A stretch of 64,000 nt of DNA from Sinonovacula constricta. Taxonomy: Eukaryota; Mollusca; Bivalvia; Cardiida; Solecurtidae. The notes beneath the pieces are model-generated. The model made no database searches. It was not told the origin of the DNA and saw only the letters and a program-made list of their open reading frames with translations. The stretch covers positions 32,518,907 to 32,582,906 of the forward strand of contig CM017563.1 in the NCBI GenBank assembly GCA_007844125.1, written 5' to 3'. The position numbers were made by a program, and so were the translations under genes. Positions 45,598 through 55,653 of the stretch are shown here, one piece after another (within the stretch, counting starts at the first letter, position 1; each line of letters starts with the position of its first letter).

Positions 45598-48522
45598 ATG
45601 AAACCCACAGCACTGACACTGGATGCCAAACCAATCGTAGATGTTGTCGTCCAGAAACAAGATGAAGTAAGTAGTCTTGTATATTTTAAACGTGCCGGGG
45701 ATCTGGCATATATTTAATTATTAAAACTGTCATTTATCAAAAAACACTGTCCATTATTTTATATCTAAAATTGATATTATTCGCAAAAAGATAAAAGTCA
45801 GTGTATAGTTCGGTTGTTTTTGTTCTAGATTAATTTTAAATACAGTTTCCACGTGTAATCTGTGTTTGGTTGTAGGCATTAAAGTAGAGTAATTGGTTGT
45901 GTTCACTTGAAAAATATTGTATAATTCTTCTATCAACTGTTTAATCGTGCCGCGATAAACAAGTTATATAAGTTTAATTCTTCTTTCAGGAAAATGCTTC
46001 TACGACCAACACGCCAACGAACAAGTTTGTGCAACGTGCACTGATTGGTTTGGCAGTGGTTGCCGTTGTTACAGGCATCGTGATTGGTGCAGTTTATTTC
46101 GGATATTTGCTCACCAAAAGTATTCAAGAGGTTTGTGTATACTCATTTGCTTAACAGATTAATAGAAAAATAATATTTGGCTGTCTTTTTCTGTGTGTCT
46201 TGTATCGAAAAAGACCAAAACAATATCATGGAATTGCTACCATGATAAAAATCGTCTAAGTAACAACACTTATCTGTGCAGTGTGGCGGTCGTACAAAAA
46301 TACAATGTAATATATGTCATTTTATTCATCCTATGATTGTTACGTGTATTATCCTTTGATAAATATTGGATTTCGGTTTCTCAATTTCAGCTACACATAA
46401 GTAGGATGCTACAACCATTTGAATTTCTTGATTCAAGAACATAATTTCATATAATATCAAGAATCTGTGTAGTTCTTCTAATACAATACATATCCCTCTC
46501 CATGTTGACATAATTTTACGTCACTGATTTTAATGACGACATTACTTATCTCTAAGATTATGTCTTCTCTATAGCAGTTTTGTTTCAAATAGTCTGGCGG
46601 GGATGGGATGGGGGTTCTTTGCTTGCAAGGTCAGAGCTCCGTTATACCGGTTTAGAACCCAAGTCGGCCCGTTTTGTCGACTGGTAACTGTTGGGTTTAC
46701 TCTATTTCTTTGATGACTGGTCACATATTTTTCTAACTTTTACATTAAGCTTGCACGAAAGTACAATTGTCCTGTGCCTTTTATGATGAAACGCTCATAG
46801 GGCGTTTGACATATTTCCTTTTTAACAATTGCAACCAAAACTTTGTAATACTAGCAATTTGGGAAAATATAGTTTTCTTTATCTATCCAATTAACATAAA
46901 ACGTGTACATATTTTACATAATTTGTATAACTAGGAGTCCCTGGTTGAGTTCCGTACCAGCTCAGGCCAGCAGATCTTTGAGAGGATTCTGGTCACGGAG
47001 CGTGAGGAGATGTTCGAGACCCCGACTATCACCGCTATTTATGACTTCAAAACCGTAAGAAATGTTCATATTTCGACACAGTCACATACGTCGTTTTTCA
47101 TTGTAATGTTGTTCATATATGGCAGGTTTATAAATTTAAGAGTTACATACACAACTATAATAAATTATACGAACGATCAGATAATAAAATGCCTAGCACA
47201 AAATACCTTGAGTCCAGGCTTGTGTTAAAACGAAATTAAAATATTGTTTTAGTATTTAGTGGTAAAAACATATTATATTGTTTGTAATTTTTGCTGTTGC
47301 GAATACCTTTGCCCGGTGCCTTTCTAAGTTTTTGTTTATGTTGCAATGCTCGTAGGACTTTTTCATGTTTCCTTATTTACAGGTTGATTATTCATTGCTA
47401 TGTTGGCAGAACAGTAAATTGAATTTCCCGAGTGCGTTGTACTTCCACTGTATATTATTTGTTTGTCCTACGCGTGATTATTTTGACTTCGAAATGCACA
47501 ATTATTGTTATCTTTCCAGTACATCATGGTTTTCAAGTACGCCAGCGTCCCTGTGTGTTACGTCAGCCATTTTAGCACCGATGACGTCAAACTGCCCGGA
47601 GACCTCGTTAGCAACATGACCACGTCAGAGGTATGTTCTTGGTTAAATACCAATTATTCTGTCAAATGTTGTCTATGCATACAAATGTTAGAATAATTAC
47701 GTTATGTACGAATTAAATGATAGTTTTATTTCCTATCTACTTAAATTTTTGTCTTAAGTGTTGTTTTCTAATATAAAATTTTCAAACTTTTGCTCAACCA
47801 TCTTGTAAAATTATTACATGCCAATTAATCTTTAGTTTCACCTTTGAAGTAAGCAGTAAATTTATGTAACACTTAACATGGTTAGTCGTGACAATCGCAG
47901 ACAAGTCAATAATAATGGGTTTAATTGCAAAATTTACAATTATCTTTTAGATTCAAATATGATCTTTTTTTTGAAGTCGTTACAAATTATGTCACAGAAA
48001 TTATACATTTCAAAGATGGAATAGTTCACAGACCGCATTCCTCAATATTGCTATTATTACAGATGACTGTAAGCCTGAACGACCCAGTGGAGCGACTGTA
48101 CCAGTCTACAGGAGTCCAGGTATCACGTGATCAGCTGTCTGAACGAGGCCAGGACTTGTGCAGGACGAGCAAGATATTCTGGGTCGTCGAGCAGACCAAC
48201 ATAGGTTCGTTATTTATCATTGACATTATTTTTAACGCTTTTTGTAAAAGTGATTTTTACGAATTAAAATTAATTTAAATTGTAATATCGCTTCGATTAT
48301 AATCATCCGTAAAATATCGCAATTTCTTAGTATTTCATACTGTGTCTACATATGTTTCTTTTATTTATACAACTTGTGTCACCTTTTGCCATTACAGCCT
48401 CTACTCCAACCAGAGAACGGAGGGCCACGACGAGCGATGGAAAGTTCTGTATCTGCCTGTGCTGTAACTGCTGCAACAAACCAGTCGTTGCTTCAAGCAA
48501 CACCACCGTCTCTCTGACGTAG
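45598..48522 (+). CDS. BRICHOS-domain type II membrane proprotein with furin site and six-Cys C-terminal peptide (paralog 1)
   Basis: Six coding exons with GT-AG borders: 45598-45666, 45990-46130, 46935-47054, 47520-47630, 48063-48204, 48398-48522, encoding 235 residues. Residues 1-39 are cytosolic; about 40-64 (ALIGLAVVAVVTGIVIGAVY) is the only membrane span and there is no signal peptide, so it is type II. Linker follows, then BRICHOS at about 104-190 with the family's Asp in IYDFK (D107) and two Cys in VCYVSHF (C123) and DLCRTSKIFWV (C180). RERR (200-203) fits a furin site and would free residues 204-235, which hold CxCxCCxCC (C212-C220) and an N-glycosylation sequon near the end. In known families (Bri2, arenicin precursors) the BRICHOS domain chaperones such a C-terminal peptide. 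The role of this peptide is unknown: antimicrobial, metal-binding or signalling are all possible. Confidence 0.9.
46308..46850 (+). repeat. Locally dispersed repeat in intron 2
   Basis: About 540 bp matching 54360-54960 (landmarks: TTCATCC, AGGATGCTACAACCATTT, TCCTGTGCCTTTT). The paralog's intron 2 lacks it, so it inserted here, or was lost there, after duplication. Partial relatives lie in intron 3 of this gene (47297-47375) and, inverted, in intron 3 of the paralog (56590-56725). Confidence 0.7.
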
Positions 48523-50745
48523 AAGATGTGCTTTTTATTAAACAAAGCAATCGTTCTCAAACCAATCTCGATAACTTTGACATGTCAAAACTGACGCTTT
48601 GAAAATCAACTACGGACACTAGTTTGTTTGTTGTTGTTTTAAATAAAAAAATAATTATATCTTAAATGTGTTGATTTAGAATTTTGTAATTACAGTTACA
48701 TATGTTAATTATATTGGTCTTTTTGTGTCGCTTGATTGAATAAATGTCTTACGAATAAGCGAGAGTTTTTTTCCAAAAAAAATAACGTACTGCTCACATG
48801 CCGTAATGCTGTTATAGACAAAAGCTAACTAACTATACAAAAGGTGTTTTGTTTGCGATGTGTGTTTTTATGTATCAATTCACACTGATATAATGTCTTA
48901 TAACATATATTTATATATACTAGAAAACAATTGTATCTATATTTGCTTAGAATAAACATAAAAATTTACGACATTCTTCTGTTCTTATTTATTTCCATGA
49001 TTTATCAATGAATAATTATATTTTGACTTAAGTAACTGTAATTATGATTTGATTATAAAAAGATTATTTAACAATTATTTGCAAATTTAAAGGTTTTTGG
49101 TTTATCATACAAACGAATTTTGAGGAAAATATAACAATTTAATAATAAAAAATCTGAAACAAGAGTTAGACACAAAAACAATGAAGATGTATTACATGTT
49201 TAGTTGTTTATAGTTGACAATGATGGTTTTGATTTCCATACTTACAGACTTAATATACGTATAAAATATGTTTCAATCAATTCAACTCTCTATATACATG
49301 CAGGTAGAAATTTGCATAAACTAGGCGCAGGTTTAAAAACATACATTCTAAAAGGTCCTCTGGAATCCAATGCAAAAAGGGTTAAAAAGAATCGGTGTGC
49401 CACAGTAATTGTTGTATTTAGTTTAGTAAAACCAAACATAAGACCCAACTTTCCAAATTTTCTAAACATGTGGTTTCCGGGTGCATTTGGGGTCTTTTTT
49501 CATGATCAAAAGATATGGATAGGTCCGTACCGGCAAGATAAGCCCCGCCCACATTGCTAATGTTTCTATGTCTTACTAGCTTTACTCCAAGATGGCCGAT
49601 ACATATAGATAACGGGCTTAATGTGAATCTGATAATTTTAGGCGCTTTTCAGATAAAATATGGTTAAACATGATCCAAACCTACCCTTTACGTACAAGTG
49701 ACAACCAAAATTTGTAATACAGTTTCGATCAAAACAAATCGTATATCAGATCATAAATATATATTAATTGTGACTTAAATTTCGACAATTTAAGTCGTTT
49801 TCAGATTAAATATGGTAAAACATTGTCCAGACCTACCCTTTATGTACAAGTGACAATGTCTAATTTCCCATATGTAAAATCGTGTTGGTTATTTTAGTCG
49901 GAATTGTTTGGAATATAATTATAATGGTTCGAATGTTTGGTAGAACTCCATAAAGAAATACAACAGGATATGTTATAAGGTTATTATACTTCGCGTTCCT
50001 ACATTTTCTGGCGATAAATCTAAGCTGATATGTAATTAAAATGAGATTTGTAATACAATTTCACTCAACACAAATCGTATATCCGATCATAAATATGGAT
50101 TAATTGTGACTTAAATCTGATAATTTCAGTCGTTTTCAGATGAAATATGGTAAAACATGATCCGGACATACGCTTTATGTTAAAGGGAAAATGTCTATGG
50201 GAGAAATTATATAAAAACATTACAACATGAGTTGTTATTAGGATATTACATTAGCACTCAATGCAGAAATGACTGAACATTGTAACAACATATACGTTAA
50301 ATATAATTGATCGAAGCGTACTTCTGTTATTGTAAGCCTGCCTACGAAGTCAAGTTGAAAAATCGTACGGCAGGCTGTTTTGTTTGTTGTTGGTGTTTTT
50401 TTTATGTTGTTGTTGTTTTTTATGTTGAACGGGTGCTTTTTCATAATTATGTAAAAAGTAGTACTCACAATACCATGGTATTATATGAAACACATTAACA
50501 ATGAACATAACGAACGGGAAATTAGGTTATCAACTCAAGCAACCTGTGTAATTAAAACTCTTATATGTAATACATATTACCCTTCTTTAAACAGTATAAG
50601 AATACCTCTCATGCCTAAATAGGTTTAAACGCGTTCTAAAGCTTTTATATTCTTTCTCAAAATGAAAAACACCTTGTTCACATATCTTAAATAAATCAGC
50701 AGAAAATGTTTAATCAAACATTGAATGCTTTAAAAGTGAAACGCA
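48523..50745. repeat. Segmental duplication partner of 37459-39487
   Basis: 3' flank of the intact gene, collinear with the flank of the truncated copy; a decayed third version follows the second intact gene (about 59130-60240). The frame at 49204-49560 is not supported as coding (see the partner entry). Confidence 0.88.
48642..48744 (+). terminator. Poly(A) signals of the first intact BRICHOS gene
   Basis: AATAAA occurs at 48642-48647 and at 48739-48744 (in TTGATTGAATAAATGTC), 120 and 217 bp after the stop. The second lies in a block kept in the truncated copy (about 37670-37683). Which is used cannot be told from sequence. Confidence 0.55.
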
Positions 50746-50939
50746 TCGCGATTTTATATACATTTAACATATTTACAAATAATGTGATTGCTTAAATCAA
50801 TACACCCAAACCCGCATAAATGGGTATACAGAGAATAGACGTACCTCGGTTAACCAACACAGAAAGTATTCAGTCCTTGTGCGCAGTCTTTTTACGATGA
50901 AATTTTGTTAAAGCATGGAATGCTGATTAAATGGTTTTT

Positions 50940-51428
50940 ATTACTTATGAGATATAAAGCCCGCATTTGAAGTAATTTGACTGGCTAATAAGGCAGAGCC
51001 ATAAAACGATATAGATTTCAGGAAGAAGCCCTATGAAATGGCACCCATTTTGTTTTAACTTGGCCTTTGTAGACGCTGACAGGTTGCATAAATTTATGAA
51101 ACAAAATATCCGTTTTCAAACATTCACGGCATGAATTGGTAGTGTTTAACCGAATGTGTTTTAAATACCACAGGAATCACAATAGACAGTCTGACATTTT
51201 GTTATACAACAATCCTACTGACCAATATTAATTACAAAATGTAGCATTTTCAAACAAACTGATAAAATGTACTGTTATTTGTCATTTGTTATAATTAAGT
51301 ATTGAATGTGAAATGTTATAAGTACATGTAGTTATTTAATAAAATTTTCAATAAATAAGTGTTTTGATATTGGCCTCGGGCCAATACGACTGCCCTTGGA
51401 CAAATAACAGGGCCAATATCAAATCACA
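50940..51428. repeat. Dispersed repeat, copy 1
   Basis: Matches 63040-63415 in the same orientation: CCCGCATTTGAA, CTAATAAGGCA, GGTTGCATAAATTTATGAAA, TTCACGGCATGAATTGGTA, and the end CAAATAACAGGGCCAATATC. The last 65 bp fold back on the GATATTGGCC word (51367-51377). Probably a non-autonomous mobile element of about 450-490 bp. Confidence 0.7.
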
Positions 51429-52940
51429 CTATTTATTAACATATAATAACGTTTTGAGTTGACTGAACATTTATTACACATCTTGGTTTTATCACATTTC
51501 TTGCTAGCTTGATCGCAAAAAAAAATGTAACACCGCGCATAGGAATAAATTAGTTACATATTCCAATGTTAAGTTTTCATTTCGATTTTCACATGGGTTC
51601 TAGTTTTATCATTGATTCTGACCATTGTCCTTACTGTCCCATCAATTCCGGCTGAATACTGACATGTTAACTATGATACCTTTTCTCCTTTTTCATAAAG
51701 TGTAGTTCCTGATCATTTTTACCATATTTAATCTTGAAAACGCAATAATTATCAGATTCAAGTCACTAATCATACATTTTTTATAATGTGATAACGTTTT
51801 AAATTGACTTAATCTAGGTATGGTCGCCAGGAAATATAACAACGCGAAATGAAATAACTTTATTACATATCCTGTTGTTATAACATATAACGTAATTTAC
51901 CTTAGACCCTGTCATAACAACCAGGCCAGTGGTTCAGCCAGCCAAGTGTGTACTAGTTAAGTTAGTAAGTCACGTGACACTTGACACTAGATATATTCAT
52001 GCTAAAAAAATGGCAATTCAATTTATTTTAACGTTTAAAATTGGCTTACATATAACGTAATATCAATTATTTGGAAAAGCTTTGTCACATTTCTAAACAA
52101 ACAGCAATAAGTGCAGAAATTTAATTAATGGTTTTATTTTCATGGCGTGAGATTGTTTTAAATAATGTTATTTAAAGTCTTATAATGGACCTTTAAACGT
52201 GGGCGCAGAGTACAAGCTATCAGAATCCACTGACTCAAAAATGTTAATGTATGTATGTATGTACATAAGAAGACAATATATAAAAAGTTGTATATCTGGC
52301 TTTTTTTGCGAGTCGTTATTTTTAACAATGTTTTAACGTCGATTTAATAAAAATGGTCTGACTCACTGATGTATTAAAAAGACAGGCGATTAGAACAGTC
52401 CTGGGGGAAATGTTGCCAATGTACTGGAGTGCCTTTCAATTCATTTATATATTTGTCTAACATAGACAAGGTAATTACTAGATCAACAAAACAGCCTGTT
52501 ACTGTATGAAACATTAACCTTTTTTGCAACCAATCAAAATGGTGTAGACAAGTTCCGCCAATCAGATCATAGCATTGTTAAAATAACATAAAGATGGTGC
52601 AAGATATAGATGTAAACCATCCTCAAATAAGACAGTGATCATATGCATCGTCGCATCAACATTGTCGTTGCTGTTGGCCTGTAAGATTGAAAACTCTTAA
52701 TGTCCTGTATTGACCCTTCCAGCTAAACATAACCGATACATGACCCTAATAGGACAACCCTTGATAACGTTCCGCGTTACGATTGTATATAATGTAGATG
52801 ACACATTTTTTTTACAACTTAATACATTTTCAAAAAGTAAGAATTATTTTTTGTTTAAACCAATCCTATTTGGCTGAAATTGTCTCTTTTAGAAGTGATA
52901 AAATCAAATCGTTTAGTTTTGTACGAAAGATTGTTATTAA
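51429..52940. other. AT-rich spacer, no gene recognised
   Basis: Nothing supported apart from a short (ATGT)n run near 52249-52264. Confidence 0.4.
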
Positions 52941-52946
52941 AGGTGG

Positions 52947-53168
52947 TAAGGGACGGATCCAGGGTGGGGATGGGGAATGCATTCCCTCACCAACCAGTTA
53001 AAAGAGTAGAGTTTTGAAAACACATACATGTAAGCTTAAAAATACTAAGCTTTTATAGTCAATTTCGCCTGTTTACTGCTTAGGTCGAAGTTAGCGCCCC
53101 TTATTCTGTGTGTGATCTTAATTCATACCCCACCCCCTCCCCACCAAAATTTTCTGGAACCGCCCCTG
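52947..53168. mobile_element. hAT-like MITE copy
   Basis: The left end TAAGGGACGGATCCAG and right end CTGGAACCGCCCCTG are degraded CAGGGGCGGATCCAG-type inverted repeats. The interior carries CATGTAAGCTTAAAAATACT, then ACTGCTTAGGTCGAAG, matching the copies at 13650, 15059 and 17672. The flanks AAAGGTGG and AAAGTGAT are only partly alike, so the target duplication is uncertain. Confidence 0.75.
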
Positions 53169-53930
53169 AAAGTGATATCCTACAGTATATATCAAATACA
53201 ATTAACGCAACCTTTCCTCTGTTTTGGAGCATTTTGGCATACTTTCTGCATTAATTCACGCTTTAGTCTTTAGACGATTTTGGACGGCCTTATATTGGTG
53301 ATACTGATATTAAAAATAATCGCAAAAGTAATGCGCCAGTAACGTTTTTGTTTTGTTGTTGTTTTTGTTGTTTTCACGATTTGGGCATGGAATTTTCCTT
53401 ATATAGTCAAATATTTTTACTACAGAAGAAAAAAAATCTTAATTGAAATTTAACAACAAAATCCAAACTTCAGTCGTCACTTAACAACAATAAGTCTAGA
53501 GTTTACACAGATTTGTCCAATTATTATGTGATTGGGTGTTAACAATTTCCATCAACATCATTCTATAAAAAAAGACGTAGCACTATAGTTCGTTGAATAA
53601 ACTGAATTGGTTTTGTTTTAGTTTTATGCTGTTTCTTTTGTCAGTTTTTCATGTGAAGTTAATTTGGACATCTTTTTGTGCTTCCCCAGTTGTGAGGAAA
53701 AAGCATATCAACATTATTACGTTCTTACTATGCTATCAGCTAATCTTATTTTCCATTAGTATAGTTTACTTTTTCTTTCTGTAACAAAGGCATACTTGAC
53801 ATCTGGTACCTTCTATGACTTTGTTTGCGATAATTTGCTGAATGTTTTATTAAGATGATTTTATCTACCTGGTCCCACTCCGTTGAGTTTTTAATCAATC
53901 GCATTTTTTTTCTCACCATACCTTCCACAC
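53169..53930. other. Spacer, no gene recognised
   Basis: AT-rich. Frames at 53593-53928 show no known domain. Confidence 0.4.
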
Positions 53931-54208
53931 CGGACCTGGTAGCGCAATCGGTACGTGAGACAGAGACATACTAAAGTCGTTAAAAATGGTGGTGGTATAG
54001 CTCCCTTATTAACGCTCAAGCAAACATTTGGTAGTTCCACGACTGGTTGGCCCGATGTCGGAATAATGTGACTGTGTGTGGTATCATGCCATGTGTTCAC
54101 TGCATGTTATAAACATTGACGCTAGCACTGTATCTGCTTCAAGTGAACACCGTCTCCAAATAACTGAAATACTGTTGGTTGGGCGATTAACCCAATAAAC
54201 ATAAACAT
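53931..54208 (+). mobile_element. Probable tRNA-derived SINE of a third family
   Basis: Starts CGGACCTGGTAGCGCAATCGGTACGTGAGA, which has box A form, followed by a decayed box B-like GGTAGTTCCACGACTGG, and ends TTGGTTGGGCGATTAACCCA with an AATAAACATAAACA tail of the kind ending many mollusc SINEs. Diverged; no target duplication found. Confidence 0.5.
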
Positions 54209-54359
54209 GCAATCTACCGAGACATAATAACACAGTTCTCATTTTACCACTTATTAACATAGCAAGGTTATGTTATAGCCATAGAATTGTGAAGTGCTAC
54301 ATTATTTTGTAAATTGCGAGCAGTCATAATTTAGGCCTGACCAAAATCTCCCCGGGAAT

Positions 54360-54960
54360 GTAATCTATGCTGTCATTTAATTCATCCTATAAGGATTTCC
54401 TTTGATGGATATTGGACTTTGGTTCCTCAATTCCATCTTCACATCAACAGGATGCTACAACCATTTACACGTGTTAGGTCATTTTTTCTTGATTAAAAAA
54501 ATAATGTCATTAACAATCAAACAATTTTGTGCAGTTCTCCTAATAGAAAAAATACTTCCCTTCTCTTCTAAATGATATGCGGATACTTTTCAATGACGTC
54601 ATAACTTTCGTAATAACTTATCAAAGAAAACGTCAGCGCTTGGACATTTTTTATTCAAATAGATCGTGTTTTTTTAATGTCACATTGCATTTGAGAAACC
54701 CCTCTGGAAGTGCGAGGTTAGAGCTCTGTAAAACCGGTTTAAGCAACCCTGTTGGTCTCTTTTGCCGACTGACTGTTCCTTTACGGTAACTGTTAGGTTT
54801 GCTCTTTTGTTTGCTCTTTTTGTTAAATGACTCGTCACGGATTTATTCTTAATTTGCGTTTGACTTGCATGAGAATGCCTTTGTCCTGTGCCTTTTCACA
54901 TTTTGGTATATGTTTAGGTATAGGGCTTTGTCATATATTCTTATTATGGAAAATGTTTCT
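54360..54960 (+). repeat. Second copy of the intron-2 dispersed repeat
   Basis: Aligns with 46308-46850 in the same orientation but lies upstream of the second intact gene rather than within it. After it (54960-55450) the sequence resembles the upstream region of the first gene (44420-45390). Confidence 0.7.
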
Positions 54961-55457
54961 ACAAAGAAAGCCACGTCGTCCTTTGATTTTATTTGATGTT
55001 TTATACCACTTTATAATGTATAAGCATAAAAAAGCATCATAAATTTTTATTGTTTATTGTTTTTTTTCCAACAATTAATTAGGACACTGACTAAAAATTT
55101 TGCAACCTAAATAGTATTTTTGTGCATCGCGTTTTTATCTTTCATCGGCCTTTGTCAATAGATTTATAATATGGAATTAATTTAATGAATGGTCACAACT
55201 GCTTACTAGTATTTGATTCAAGTAAAACTAAGCAACAGCTACACTATTATTTGTAGTTACGGTCTAACGCATCGACATAAACACTGATTCATCTTTAGTT
55301 AAATGAGTCAGAGTATGTACCTGTAGATTTTGCTTCAGGTGGAAAATAACAAATAGCTGCTTTCATTGGACGGACGCTTATTAAATATATTCTGACCTGT
55401 AAATGAATGAGAAATGTAAATAAATAAAAACCGGAAGAACCGTCAGTACTGTTTTAC

Positions 55458-55536
55458 GATTGGCCAAAGTACAGCCAATGAGAATTTTTTCTAGAACTGC
55501 TACAATCATCCTTCCTAGTCCAAGATGGTATAAAAG
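55458..55536 (+). promoter_or_regulatory. Core promoter of the second intact BRICHOS gene
   Basis: Inverted CCAAT (GATTGG, 55458-55463), direct CCAAT (55475-55479) and TATA box (TATAAAAG, 55529-55536), spaced as in the paralog. The GCCAACATTGTCCATTGTC block at about 55553-55571, near the presumed transcription start, is also shared. Confidence 0.8.
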
Positions 55537-55653
55537 TCTGGCCGTGGACAGGGCCAACATTGTCCATTGTCTGTTTTGTACATTTTACCATACTTGTTGC
55601 TGACTATTTGTCTTAGCACTCGCACCTCAAGTGACAACATCGCGATTCCCAAG

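Noticed and set aside
38134..49560. Conserved frames at 38134-38397 and 49204-49560 that look like a shared gene
   Set aside because: They lie in a segmental duplication; most differences change the amino acid, the lengths differ, and the third copy of the flank has lost the frame.
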